Notes under the pieces: generated by a model
What the model saw: only the letters and a program-made list of their open reading frames with translations
Told to the model about the DNA's origin: nothing
Database searches by the model: none
In this document: piece by piece, positions 28,445 through 38,109 of the stretch
How positions within the stretch are numbered: position 1 is the first letter of the stretch
Layout of the letters: every line of letters starts with the position of its first letter
Origin: Prochlorococcus sp. AG-347-J21
Lineage (GTDB): Bacteria; Cyanobacteriota; Cyanobacteriia; PCC-6307; Cyanobiaceae
Reading direction: 5' to 3'
DNA length: 64,000 nucleotides
Assembly: GCA_003281455.1 (NCBI GenBank)
Contig: QCBX01000007.1
Location: forward strand, 1-64,000
Program-made: the position numbers and the translations under genes

Positions 28445-29914
28445 TTGAGAGATTTACTTAAAAACCCTATATGGAAAAATTTAGAGTTGGGATATTCTAT
28501 TCCTGATAGTATTCATGCTGTTTCTGTAGCATTACCAACTTGGAATGATGTAATAAATTACGAGGAAAAGAATCAAGAATGCATGAATTTGTTGAAGTCC
28601 ATTTACCCAAGATTCGGGCTAAACCCCATAGTGAAAAGATTATGCGAAAAAGTAAAAAAGCAAAATTACTGCGACAATAAAAGTATCTGGCCATATCCGA
28701 ATGAAAGCATAGCTTTTAAAGCTAAAAAATACATTGATAGAAATACTTCTGAACAATTCTCATTAATAGAAAAAAGAGATAATTTAGCTTTCTTAATAAC
28801 TGAAAAAGAAGGAAGTATTTATGCAAAATATTTTTGGCAACATACTGGTCTCGGTCTATCTTCAAGGGCTGCTGCTATAGAACTAGGTCTTCAAGAATGC
28901 CCTCCAAAATCTTACGTAAATGAATGTTCTCAAAGAATAAAAAATAGAATTTCTAAATCTACAAAAATTAACTCTAATGATATTTACTTAACTTCATCTG
29001 GAATGTCTGCATTGCACACATCATTAGAAATCATATATAAATTATTTCCAGCTAAACCAACACTCCAAATTGGTTTTCCATATGTAGATGTACTTAAATT
29101 ACCAATGAATATCTTTCATGGAGCCAAGTTAATTACAGAAGAAAATTGCGAGGATATTGAATTAGAAATCAAAAAAATAAATCCATCAGCATTAATTATT
29201 GAACTACCGAGTAATCCAATGCTCAAATGTGTAAACATTAAAAAAATTTCAAAAATAGGAAAAAAGTTAAATATTCCCTTAATTGTTGACGATACAATTG
29301 GTTCAAATTTAAATATAAATTCCCTAGAACATGCAGATATAGTTTTTACTTCACTTACAAAAATTTTTTCAGGTAGTGGTGATATTCTTGCCGGATCATT
29401 AATACTAAATCCAAAAAGCAAATGGATTGATCAATTTAGAAATGCATTAAAAGAGATTAATCTTCCAACACTCTCCGATGGAGATACAGTTTATCTAGAG
29501 AAAGTTAGTAGAGATGTAAATCAAAGAGTTTTTGAACAAAATAAAGCATGTTTGGAATTAAAAAAAAGATTAGAGACCCATAGTGAAATTAAAAATATTT
29601 TCCATCCTGAAAATTGTCCAAATTTTAATTCTTTGCTCACCTCTGATGGAGGATATGGTTGCTTATTATCGTTTGAATTAAATGGAGGATTGGAAAAAAC
29701 TAAGAAATTTTATGATTCTCTAAAAGTATCTAAAGGACCTAGTTTAGGTACAAAATTTACTCTAGTTTGTCCTTATGTTTTACTAGCTCATTATGACGAG
29801 TTGGATTGGGCTGAAAGTTTTGGTATACCCTCGCATCTTATTAGAGTATCAGTTGGATTAGAAGACCAAGATCAATTATGGAAAACCTTTTCTGAAGCAC
29901 TAAATAATTTCTAA
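28445..29914 (+). CDS. Cystathionine gamma-synthase-like PLP enzyme with N-terminal extension
   Basis: 489 residues. The C-terminal about 330 residues are a Cys/Met-metabolism PLP domain: PLP-Asp in PLIVDDTIGSNLN, lysine in TSLTKIFSGSGDILAGS. The first about 150 residues are an extension opening with IHAVSVALPTWNDVINYEEK and IYPRFGLNPIVKRL. From memory this resembles fungal-type cystathionine gamma-synthase (LPTW..VGYEEG..YPRF) rather than bacterial MetB. The start is TTG, 3 bases after the previous stop, so it is cotranscribed. It probably belongs to methionine synthesis. Confidence 0.75.
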   Translation: MRDLLKNPIWKNLELGYSIPDSIHAVSVALPTWNDVINYEEKNQECMNLLKSIYPRFGLNPIVKRLCEKVKKQNYCDNKSIWPYPNESIAFKAKKYIDRNTSEQFSLIEKRDNLAFLITEKEGSIYAKYFWQHTGLGLSSRAAAIELGLQECPPKSYVNECSQRIKNRISKSTKINSNDIYLTSSGMSALHTSLEIIYKLFPAKPTLQIGFPYVDVLKLPMNIFHGAKLITEENCEDIELEIKKINPSALIIELPSNPMLKCVNIKKISKIGKKLNIPLIVDDTIGSNLNINSLEHADIVFTSLTKIFSGSGDILAGSLILNPKSKWIDQFRNALKEINLPTLSDGDTVYLEKVSRDVNQRVFEQNKACLELKKRLETHSEIKNIFHPENCPNFNSLLTSDGGYGCLLSFELNGGLEKTKKFYDSLKVSKGPSLGTKFTLVCPYVLLAHYDELDWAESFGIPSHLIRVSVGLEDQDQLWKTFSEALNNF

Positions 29915-29998
29915 ATTCCTAGTATTTACCGTATAGAAACTTATATACTCTTTTTCTGAATAATAGTTAGTATTAATATATATTTTCTCAATGTATAA

Positions 29999-30985
29999 AT
30001 GGCAAAAATTTATGAGGACAACAGTTTTGCTATTGGAAACACTCCATTAGTAAAATTAAAATCAGTTACTAAAAACGCGAAAGCTACAGTACTTGCAAAG
30101 ATTGAAGGTAGAAACCCTGCTTATAGTGTCAAATGTAGGATTGGCGCAAACATGATCTGGGATGCAGAAAAAAGTGGGAAGCTTACAAAAGACAAAACTA
30201 TTGTTGAGCCAACTTCTGGAAATACAGGAATTGCTCTAGCTTTTACTGCTTCAGCAAGAGGTTACAAACTCATCCTTACAATGCCAGAATCCATGTCAAT
30301 TGAAAGAAGAAGAGTTATGGCAGTGTTGGGAGCTGAAATTGTTTTAACAGAGGCCTCTAAAGGTATGCCTGGAGCAATAGCTAAGGCTAAAGAAATTGCA
30401 GAAAGTAATCCTTCTCAATACTTCATGCCAGGTCAATTTGATAATCCAGCAAACCCTGAAATTCATTTCAAAACTACTGGACCAGAAATCTGGGATGATT
30501 GCGATGGTGAAATTGATGTCTTAGTTGCTGGGGTTGGAACTGGCGGAACTATTACAGGAGTTTCAAGATACATTAAGCAAGAGAAGGGCAAAAATATTAC
30601 TTCTGTAGCGGTAGAACCATCACATAGTCCTGTTATTACACAGACAATGAATGGAGAAGAAGTTAAATCTGGACCACATAAAATTCAAGGAATTGGAGCA
30701 GGATTTATTCCTAAGAACCTTGACTTATCAATTGTTGATAAGGTTGAACAGGTAACAAATGACGAATCAATAGAGATGGCTCTTAGATTAGCTAAAGAGG
30801 AAGGTCTATTGGTAGGAATATCTTGTGGAGCTGCCGCTGCTGCTGCTGTTAGATTAGCTGAACAAGATGAATATGCTGGAAAGACAATTGTAGTTGTTCT
30901 ACCTGATTTAGCAGAGAGGTATTTATCATCAGTTATGTTTACTGAAGTTCCAAGCGGAATCATTCAAGAACCAGTCAAAGCCTAA
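29999..30985 (+). CDS. cysK: Cysteine synthase A (O-acetylserine sulfhydrylase)
   Basis: Makes cysteine from O-acetylserine and sulfide. The PLP lysine is Lys45 in [11 protein letters not shown], the substrate loop is [11 protein letters not shown], and the phosphate-binding loop is [10 protein letters not shown]. The 328-residue length is normal. It lies 84 bases after the second PLP enzyme, forming a sulfur amino-acid block, and converges on queA with a 2-base gap. Confidence 0.97.
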   Translation: MAKIYEDNSFAIGNTPLVKLKSVTKNAKATVLAKIEGRNPAYSVKCRIGANMIWDAEKSGKLTKDKTIVEPTSGNTGIALAFTASARGYKLILTMPESMSIERRRVMAVLGAEIVLTEASKGMPGAIAKAKEIAESNPSQYFMPGQFDNPANPEIHFKTTGPEIWDDCDGEIDVLVAGVGTGGTITGVSRYIKQEKGKNITSVAVEPSHSPVITQTMNGEEVKSGPHKIQGIGAGFIPKNLDLSIVDKVEQVTNDESIEMALRLAKEEGLLVGISCGAAAAAAVRLAEQDEYAGKTIVVVLPDLAERYLSSVMFTEVPSGIIQEPVKA

Positions 30986-30987
30986 AT

Positions 30988-32112
30988 CTATTTTTTCTCC
31001 AGTAATGAATCTGGTGAAATATACATAGCATCGCCATAAGAGAAAAATCTAAATTTTTCTTTTATGGCTTTTTTATACAAATCCAATAATCTTTCTCTAC
31101 CAATCATTGCACTTACTAATAGTAATAATGAACTTTTAGGAAGATGAAAATTAGTTAATAATCCATCAACTACCTTAAATTTATAACCTGGCTTAATTAC
31201 TAAATCGACGTACTTCGCTATGGGAATAAAGTCATTAATTTCGTGAGAATAACAACTTTCAAGAGCTCTTACGCTAGTTGTCCCAATAGCAATAATTCTT
31301 CTATCTGTTTTTTTTATTCTTTTAATTTCCTTAACTACTTCCTTATTAACACTTACCCATTCTTTATGAAGTTTTAAGTCACTTAGATCTTCTTGATCAA
31401 TTGGTTTGAATGTTCCATAGCCCACGTGTAAGGTTATTGGTAAAATTATTACTCCTTTTTTTTTTAGATTGGTAATAAGATTTTTGCTTAAGTGTAAACC
31501 AGCAGTTGGCGCGGCAACTGCCCCTGGATTAGTTGCATACTCAGTTTGATAACTTTTCTCATGAAAAGATTCTTCTTCGGAATTTTTTATATAAGGCGGG
31601 AGAGGTATTTCCCCGTATTTATCAAGAAGGTCATTCATTGAATTGAGATCAGTTATATTTTTCGGAAATTTAATAAATCTCCCTCCAGTTTCTTCATCAA
31701 TCCCATCAACCATCAAATTAATATCTTGTGCAGAAGGAGATTTTAATTTTAATTTTCTATTTATTTTTAACTTTTTCGCTGGCTTTGCCAAACATAACCA
31801 AATACATTCATGGGATCTTTCTAAGACTAATAATTCAACTAACGTTCTATTTTCTAATTCAACCTTTAGCCTTGCCTTCATTACTTTTGTGTTGTTTACA
31901 ACTACAAGATCGCCTTTTCTAAATTCATCTAAAAGATTCTTGGTAAATTTATTAGTTAAGCAGTTCTCCTCTAAAACACTATTTCTAACTATCATCAATC
32001 TTGATTCATGTCTTATTGCAGAAGGTTTACTAGCAATTAATGAAGGATCAAGAAAGTAATCATAAGCTTCGAGCTTATAATCTCTTTCTTCATTATTAAT
32101 TTGAGAAATCAA
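30988..32112 (-). CDS. queA: S-adenosylmethionine:tRNA ribosyltransferase-isomerase
   Basis: Penultimate enzyme of queuosine synthesis, transferring ribosyl from SAM to preQ1 in tRNA anticodons. Motifs: GDLVVVNNTKVMKARL, GAVAAPTAGLHLS, ITLHVGYGTFKP, and TNFHLPKSSLLLLVSAMIG. The 374-residue length is normal. It is 6 bases downstream of the E2 gene on the same strand. Confidence 0.97.
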   Translation of the reverse strand: MISQINNEERDYKLEAYDYFLDPSLIASKPSAIRHESRLMIVRNSVLEENCLTNKFTKNLLDEFRKGDLVVVNNTKVMKARLKVELENRTLVELLVLERSHECIWLCLAKPAKKLKINRKLKLKSPSAQDINLMVDGIDEETGGRFIKFPKNITDLNSMNDLLDKYGEIPLPPYIKNSEEESFHEKSYQTEYATNPGAVAAPTAGLHLSKNLITNLKKKGVIILPITLHVGYGTFKPIDQEDLSDLKLHKEWVSVNKEVVKEIKRIKKTDRRIIAIGTTSVRALESCYSHEINDFIPIAKYVDLVIKPGYKFKVVDGLLTNFHLPKSSLLLLVSAMIGRERLLDLYKKAIKEKFRFFSYGDAMYISPDSLLEKK

Positions 32113-32118
32113 TTAAAT

Positions 32119-33486
32119 TTAAGATACAAGTGTCTCTGGCTCATTTTCAATCAGATAAGCCAAGTCTTTTAAGAATGAAGCACCATCAGCTCCATAGATC
32201 ACTCTGTGATCAGCAGTTAGATTTACTTGCATTATTTTTTTAACAGATATTGAACCATCACTATTAGCTACAACAGTTGGTTTCGATGATGCTATCGCTA
32301 AGATTGCACCGGTCCCCGGAGGTAGTATTGCATCAAATCTATCAACACCAAACATGCCAAGGTTAGACAAGGTAAATGTTCCCGTTGAGTATTCATCAGG
32401 TTCTAATTGTTTTGATCTTGATCTTTTTACGAGATCTTTCCATTCCCTAGATAATTCAAATAAATCAGTATTGCATGGCTCTTTTAATACTGGAGTTATT
32501 AGTCCCCCATCTTCCATCGCAACAGCAACAGCAATATTTATATTTTCTGGATAAGAAATTCCATTTTCTGAAAAGCTTGAGTTAACTTGAGGATGTTTCT
32601 TTAGTGTCTTTGCAACTGCCTTTACAAGTAAAGCAGTCATAGTCACTCCGTTCTGTTTTACCTTTTTGTAGAAATTATTTAATTTATCTGTATTCATAGA
32701 GTAACCCACTCTAAAACATGGAACATCTAGACTAGATTCCATGTTTTTATTTACCGCTTTTTGAAGAGTATTAAATTGAACTGTTTCTCCAGGATTCCCA
32801 AAACTATTTCCTGAAGTTTCTGGTTTACTTTCAACTCCCAAATTTGCACCAGGAATACTTGCAGGAGAACCACCTTCTCCTATCCATGGTATAGAGACAG
32901 GTTGGCCATTAGCTTTTAAAATATCATCGGCTTGAATCCTTCCGTGAGGACCTGATCCATGAACCTTTGCTAAATCAACACCCATTTGAGAGGCTAGTTT
33001 TTTAGCTCTTGGAGATGCAATTACCCTCGAAGAGGCATTACTCGTAGCGGCATTAACTTGATCGGCATTAAAAGACGGTGCAGGCTTTTCATTCTTTAAT
33101 ACGACCTCTTTTTCTTGTTTTTCAACAGTTTCACTTTGGGCCGCTGGTTTTTCTTCAGTTTTATTACTTACCAATTCAAGCTGGTCTGAAGTAGAGACTT
33201 CGGGTTGAGTTCCTTTATTTTGTTCTTGAACAGAAGCTATCTCATCCTCATTTTCTACAATGAGACCAATAGTTTCTCCAACAGGAGCAGTGCTGCCGGC
33301 AGGCATTAAAACTGCTGCAAGATATCCATCTTGGAAAGATTCAACATCCATATCTGCCTTATCAGATTCAACAACCAAGACAGATTCACCTCTTTCAACC
33401 TTATCTCCCGGATTTTTCAACCATTCCACAATCTTGCCCTCCGTCATAGTAGAACTCAAGGCAGGCATGAATATTTCGTGAGACAT
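32119..33486 (-). CDS. pdhC: Pyruvate dehydrogenase E2 component (dihydrolipoamide acetyltransferase)
   Basis: Core of the pyruvate dehydrogenase complex. One N-terminal lipoyl domain with lipoylated Lys43 (VESDKADMDVES) is followed by an Ala/Pro/Glu-rich linker. A peripheral subunit-binding domain follows (SPRAKKLASQMGVDLAKVHG), then the catalytic domain ending LTADHRVIYGADGASFL. The single lipoyl domain and 455 residues match cyanobacterial E2. A 220-base upstream gap holds no gene I can see. Confidence 0.94.
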   Translation of the reverse strand: MSHEIFMPALSSTMTEGKIVEWLKNPGDKVERGESVLVVESDKADMDVESFQDGYLAAVLMPAGSTAPVGETIGLIVENEDEIASVQEQNKGTQPEVSTSDQLELVSNKTEEKPAAQSETVEKQEKEVVLKNEKPAPSFNADQVNAATSNASSRVIASPRAKKLASQMGVDLAKVHGSGPHGRIQADDILKANGQPVSIPWIGEGGSPASIPGANLGVESKPETSGNSFGNPGETVQFNTLQKAVNKNMESSLDVPCFRVGYSMNTDKLNNFYKKVKQNGVTMTALLVKAVAKTLKKHPQVNSSFSENGISYPENINIAVAVAMEDGGLITPVLKEPCNTDLFELSREWKDLVKRSRSKQLEPDEYSTGTFTLSNLGMFGVDRFDAILPPGTGAILAIASSKPTVVANSDGSISVKKIMQVNLTADHRVIYGADGASFLKDLAYLIENEPETLVS

Positions 33487-33706
33487 AAGAAAATTGTTAT
33501 TGCATAAGTTTTAAGGGATTTTTACCAAACTTTCAAAAGTTTTTATGATTAAGAACCCTTTTAACTCTTGCTCTAATTATACGAAATCATGTTCGGAGTG
33601 GGAACTCTTAAAACTTAAGAAAGTAATAATTTAGATCGATTAAAATCTAAAATTTTCGCAATTAATATCTTACTTATTTTTATCAAAAATACTAAAATCT
33701 TTTTAT

Positions 33707-34150
33707 TTAGTTATTATCTATAGATTGAATAACTCCATCTTTAACAGTAATTGAGACCTGCATTTTTTCAATAAGATTGTCCCCCACATTAACATCACAG
33801 AAACTATCCACTTGTCCTTGATCAACAATTTCGTCCATTTTTAATTCGCGAACTTGACTTTGTTGTTGAAGTAAATTTCTTTTTTGTTCTTCGATTTCAT
33901 TTCGTTTTGCTGCGACTTGTTGTTGCACCTGACTAACCTGTTCTTGAACCCTTGGATCTAGAGGATTAACCGATTGGGATCTAATATTACTTACTATTTG
34001 CTGCCCCTCCTGCTCAAGTTGAGATAATTGCTGATCAATATTTGAAATTGCTTTACTTAATTCTTTTTCAGCATCTTCCTTCCAAGTTGGTGTAACTACA
34101 GCTTTAATAGCTATTGAGCGCTTTATAGATATTGAGTTTTTTGTTTCCAT
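33707..34150 (-). CDS. YlqD family coiled-coil protein
   Basis: 147 residues. The N-terminal SIKRSIAIKAVVTPTWKEDAEKEL matches the YlqD start. Next is a Gln-rich coiled coil (about 30-105), then a beta-rich end (CDVNVGDNLIEKMQVSITVKDGVI). Conserved in cyanobacteria and Firmicutes without a firm role. It lies 38 bases downstream of the acyl-activating enzyme. Confidence 0.8.
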   Translation of the reverse strand: METKNSISIKRSIAIKAVVTPTWKEDAEKELSKAISNIDQQLSQLEQEGQQIVSNIRSQSVNPLDPRVQEQVSQVQQQVAAKRNEIEEQKRNLLQQQSQVRELKMDEIVDQGQVDSFCDVNVGDNLIEKMQVSITVKDGVIQSIDNN

Positions 34151-34188
34151 AAAAAATTAAATTACCTTTTCAATATAGATAGAACAAA

Positions 34189-36132
34189 TCAAATTTTCTT
34201 ACTAAATTTGTTTTCATACATATTTTCTATTTGTAATGAATACTTTTTTTCTATTTCTTTTCTTTTTTGTTTAAGAGTTTGTGTTAACAAACCGTTTTCT
34301 AAAGTAAAGGCATCAACAAAATAACAATCTAATATTTGTTCTTCTGATCTTGCTCCTAATCGACTTTTAAGCAAATTATTGATTTGTGATTTAAAAAATG
34401 TACTAATATTTTTATTCAGGTTAAATTGCGAAAGGTCTTCTTCCAAAAACTTGTTTTTAACCAATTCGACATTTGGCACTACAAGGGCTGTTAAACATTT
34501 CTTATCTTGTCCTACTAGTTGAATTTGATTTATAAATTCAGAACTAAGGATTTCGGTCTCTAGGGGATTTGGTTCTATATTTTCACCACTTGATAGCACT
34601 ATTGTATCCTTGGCCCTTCCTGTTATAAAAAGAGAACCATTTGGTATTAGAAAACCTAAATCGCCAGTATCAAACCAACCTTCTTTCGATAAAACATCTT
34701 TTGTAGCTAATTCATTATTAAGATAACCTTTCATTACTTGTGGTCCCTTAACCAGAATTTTTCCGACCTCTCTGAAATTCAATATCTTATTTTTATCATC
34801 ATTTACTATTTTGATTTCAGTAAATGCTAGAGGCTGACCGGATGATCCTCTAACATTTAATTCTCTTCTCCTACAAGTTAATACTGGACTAGTTTCTGTA
34901 AGGCCATATCCCACCAAAACATCTACACCTAAAGATTCAAAAAAAAGATCCACATGTTCTGGCAATGCACCTCCGCCGTTAATGGGAAATTTCAGTTTTT
35001 CTCCGCATAGTTGTCTAAGAATATTCGGCCATAAAAAAATAGTAGACAATTTGTGTAAAGTATACCGACCAATAACAGAACCCAGTAGGGGGATTTTTGA
35101 TTTAAAAGTTATTTGATTGATATCTAAATTTCTTATCTTTCTTAGACTTCTCTTGAAAGCTGAACTATTACTTATTAAAAACTTAATAAGTTTTTGCTTT
35201 TTGGAAGGCATCTTTTTCAACGCCTGAAAAAAACCATCATGTATTGCCTCCCATAGTCTTGGTACAGTAGCCATGACAACAGGTTTTACTTGTGTAATAT
35301 CATCTTTCAAAAATTTTGGAATTGTATAGTATTGAGAACAACCACATGAAAAAAAGAAGTATTCAGCACTCCTCTCATAAGAATGCCAGATAGGTAACAC
35401 GCTTAATACAGAGGTCCCAGGTGATGGATCAGCGATATAGGCTAAATTGATTATTTGATGCAAGAAATTTGCATGAGTCAAGGGGACACCTTTAGGTTTT
35501 CCTGTCGTCCCAGAAGTGTAAAGAATAGTAGCGACGTCATCAATTTCTGGATTAAATTTATCAAGATTATTTTTTTGAGAATCTTCTTTTTCTAGTAAAC
35601 TTATAAATTTACTCCAACTTATTAAACTTTCAAATTTTTCATCTTCTAGATTAATTATAAATTTCAGTCTTTTTTTTAATTCTTCTTTGTTGTTTAACTT
35701 TAGCCAAATCTCTTTAGATTGAACTACTAGACCTACTGAATTAGAGTGCTCAATAATATAATCTAATTCTACTGAAGGAGAATTAATACCTCTAACTGCA
35801 TTTATAGCTCCTAAACGCATTAAGCCTTGATCTACTACTAGCCATCTTGGAGAATTTTCAGAAATTACAGTAACTACATCTCCCTTTACCAAACCATAAT
35901 TTCTAAAAGAAAAAGAGACTTTTGTTATTAAATCAGCCAGCTCAGAATAAGAAAATTTTTCTTTGTATTTCCCTCTTAAATCACAAACAGCTAAAGTATC
36001 ACCACATTTAAATTTTAATTTTTCCCAAATTTGATCTACATGATTAAGGTTCTTAATAAAATCTCTATTTTTAGCAAATCTATCTTTTTTAAAAAGAGGT
36101 TTGGCTGAAGGCCAATATGCTAAATCACCCAT
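34189..36132 (-). CDS. aas: Long-chain acyl-[ACP]/CoA synthetase (AMP-forming)
   Basis: 647-residue adenylating enzyme with the P-loop ILYTSGTTGKPKGVPLTHANF, VGYGLTETSPVLTCRR, and GWFDTGDLGFL..ITGRAKDTIVLSSGENIEP. The region NGGGALPEHVDLFFESLGVDVLVGYG and the length match the cyanobacterial acyl-ACP synthetase that recycles free fatty acids to acyl-ACP. ACP versus CoA preference cannot be read from sequence. It is 30 bases from lipB on the same strand. Confidence 0.88.
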   Translation of the reverse strand: MGDLAYWPSAKPLFKKDRFAKNRDFIKNLNHVDQIWEKLKFKCGDTLAVCDLRGKYKEKFSYSELADLITKVSFSFRNYGLVKGDVVTVISENSPRWLVVDQGLMRLGAINAVRGINSPSVELDYIIEHSNSVGLVVQSKEIWLKLNNKEELKKRLKFIINLEDEKFESLISWSKFISLLEKEDSQKNNLDKFNPEIDDVATILYTSGTTGKPKGVPLTHANFLHQIINLAYIADPSPGTSVLSVLPIWHSYERSAEYFFFSCGCSQYYTIPKFLKDDITQVKPVVMATVPRLWEAIHDGFFQALKKMPSKKQKLIKFLISNSSAFKRSLRKIRNLDINQITFKSKIPLLGSVIGRYTLHKLSTIFLWPNILRQLCGEKLKFPINGGGALPEHVDLFFESLGVDVLVGYGLTETSPVLTCRRRELNVRGSSGQPLAFTEIKIVNDDKNKILNFREVGKILVKGPQVMKGYLNNELATKDVLSKEGWFDTGDLGFLIPNGSLFITGRAKDTIVLSSGENIEPNPLETEILSSEFINQIQLVGQDKKCLTALVVPNVELVKNKFLEEDLSQFNLNKNISTFFKSQINNLLKSRLGARSEEQILDCYFVDAFTLENGLLTQTLKQKRKEIEKKYSLQIENMYENKFSKKI

Positions 36133-36162
36133 ATTGATTAAATTGATTTTAAAATTTAATTT

Positions 36163-36813
36163 CTATTTTGATACAAAATCAAAATTAAATTCTTCCTGAA
36201 TGATTTTTTTAACAATTCTCTTGACTTCTTGAATATTTAAATTTTTGTTGTAATCAATCATATTTGCCATAAGACAATTTTCTATACCGCAAGGATTAAT
36301 TCTATTAAAGTTTTCTAATTCGCAGTCAATATTAATTGAAAATCCATTTATTGTAATCCATCTTTTACACCCAATTCCAATTGATGCAATTTTCTTATTT
36401 CCTATCCAAACACCAGTAAACCCTTTTCTAGAGTGACATTCTATATTAAAATTCCCAAGAGTTTTTATAATAATTTCTTCAATTTTTCTCAAGTACCAAT
36501 TTAAATCTTTATTAAAATTTTTCAAATCTAAAACCAAGTAAGTTACTAATTGGCCAGGCATATGACAAGTAACCTCACCACCTCTATTAATCTTAAAAAC
36601 ATCATATTTATAATCATCCAAAGAAAATAGCAAATTATCATAATTGGATCCTCTACCTAACGTATAACAGAGTTGATGCTCCCCTATCCAAATAAAGTCA
36701 GGGTTAGAATTATCTAAAATCAATGCCTCCTGATATTCTTTTTGTAATTTATAAACATCATTAAAAGAAGAAATATTATCAGGTTGTTTAATTATTGCTG
36801 TTCTATTATCCAT
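36163..36813 (-). CDS. lipB: Lipoyl(octanoyl) transferase
   Basis: Transfers octanoyl from ACP to lipoyl domains, which links it to the E2 gene nearby. Motifs: [21 protein letters not shown] region, the conserved lysine in [20 protein letters not shown], and the acyl-accepting cysteine in NPCGIENC. The 216-residue length is normal. It is the first gene of the run lipB-aas-ylqD-pdhC-queA and is divergent from hpf. Confidence 0.94.
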   Translation of the reverse strand: MDNRTAIIKQPDNISSFNDVYKLQKEYQEALILDNSNPDFIWIGEHQLCYTLGRGSNYDNLLFSLDDYKYDVFKINRGGEVTCHMPGQLVTYLVLDLKNFNKDLNWYLRKIEEIIIKTLGNFNIECHSRKGFTGVWIGNKKIASIGIGCKRWITINGFSINIDCELENFNRINPCGIENCLMANMIDYNKNLNIQEVKRIVKKIIQEEFNFDFVSK

Positions 36814-36857
36814 ATTTAAGTAGATTTAGAAAGTAAGTAAATATTTTTAGATTTGTT

Positions 36858-37442
36858 ATGAAAATTTTAATCCATGGAAAGAATCTTGAGCTCACTGGAG
36901 CATTAAAAGAATATACTGAGGCAAAGATAGAAAAAGCAACGCATCACTATAAGGATATCGTTAAAGAAGCTGACATACACCTTTCAATTGAAAAGAACCC
37001 AAGAGTCTCGTTCCAAACGGCAGAAGTTACTATTTTTGCAAATGGGACCGTAATTAGAGCTGAAGAAAAAACTGAAAATCTATACTCAAGCATTGATTTA
37101 GTTTCAAATAAACTTTGTAGAAAATTACGTAAATACAAAGAAAGAAACAATAAAACAATTCATAATAAACAATTTAAAAATAAAGATTCTTTACCAATTG
37201 AAAGTATGGAATCAAGTTTTTTAGATAAAGCTTTATTTAAAGAAGGAACTGAAGCAAGTCTGCCTGAGCCATCTATTAAAAATAAATACTTTAAAATGAC
37301 TCCAATTTCATCAGAAGAAGCAAGAAAACAATTAGATCTAATTGATCATGATTTTTATGTTTTTCGAAACAAGAAAAATAATGAACTTCAAGTTATATAT
37401 AAAAGGAATCATGGAGGTTATGGACTAATTCAATCTAAATAA
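36858..37442 (+). CDS. hpf: Ribosome hibernation promoting factor, long form (LrtA/HPF)
   Basis: 194 residues. The N-terminal HPF/RaiA domain (MKILIHGKNLELTGALKEYTEAKI ... VTIFANGTVIRAEEKTENLYSSIDLV) binds the 30S decoding site. The C-terminal domain (FKMTPISSEEARKQLDLIDHDFYVFRN) mediates 100S dimers. In cyanobacteria the gene is known as lrtA, for light-repressed transcript. It starts a plus-strand run with a deoC-like gene (7-base gap) and recO. Confidence 0.95.
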   Translation: MKILIHGKNLELTGALKEYTEAKIEKATHHYKDIVKEADIHLSIEKNPRVSFQTAEVTIFANGTVIRAEEKTENLYSSIDLVSNKLCRKLRKYKERNNKTIHNKQFKNKDSLPIESMESSFLDKALFKEGTEASLPEPSIKNKYFKMTPISSEEARKQLDLIDHDFYVFRNKKNNELQVIYKRNHGGYGLIQSK

Positions 37443-37449
37443 GCTTTAA

Positions 37450-38109
37450 ATGCCTAATATTGAATATGAATTAAACGAGAAAATTCATGCGATTATTATT
37501 AACCCTTATCTATCCTGGGAAGATTTCTGTGTGAATTGCGACTTGATAAGAAAATACAATCTCAAAAATATTTCTACTTCACTAAATTATTTGACTGATC
37601 TTAAAAACTGTTTGGGTAATTACAGTGCGGATATAAACGCACTTATTTCTTACCCTTTAGCAGATTTACCAGTTTCATTTATTGAAGAATTAGTTTGTTT
37701 TGCAAAAGATAAGGGTGCAAAAGGAATTGAATATATCCCAAACTTTATCAATTTATCCAAAAGAAATTTAGAAACTTTCGCTGCTGAAATTGAGCAAGTT
37801 AAATTATCTGGATTACCAGTTTCAATAATCATAAATAAATCAAAACTACAAGAAGAAGTTTTTATTAATGCGATAGAAATATGTTTAGAATTAGGAATAA
37901 AAAATTTTCAATTCGGGGACGGGTTTGGGGCTCCTCTTACTTCTAATGATGTCCCCGAAATACTAAAAATAACAGGCTCACAAAATCAAATCAAAGTGGT
38001 AGGAGGCATAAAAAAGCTGGCGCAAGTAATTGATTTGTTTGATAATGGAATTAGTTGCGTGGGAACTTCCAATTTTTGTGAAATTTTTGAAGAAGTAAAC
38101 ATTATTTAA
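37450..38109 (+). CDS. DeoC-like TIM-barrel protein with degenerate active site
   Basis: 219 residues aligning to deoxyribose-phosphate aldolase along the barrel (DINALISYPLADLP, AKDKGAKGIEYIP, IKVVGGIKKLAQVIDLF). In the bacterial enzyme the Schiff-base lysine lies in FIKTSTG; here the same strand reads NFQFGDGFG, with no lysine. The catalytic Asp of GADEVDVV is replaced (GAKGIEYI). The accessory lysine of KPAGG is kept (KVVGG). It may be a pseudoenzyme or have another reaction. It abuts recO directly. Confidence 0.75.
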   Translation: MPNIEYELNEKIHAIIINPYLSWEDFCVNCDLIRKYNLKNISTSLNYLTDLKNCLGNYSADINALISYPLADLPVSFIEELVCFAKDKGAKGIEYIPNFINLSKRNLETFAAEIEQVKLSGLPVSIIINKSKLQEEVFINAIEICLELGIKNFQFGDGFGAPLTSNDVPEILKITGSQNQIKVVGGIKKLAQVIDLFDNGISCVGTSNFCEIFEEVNII

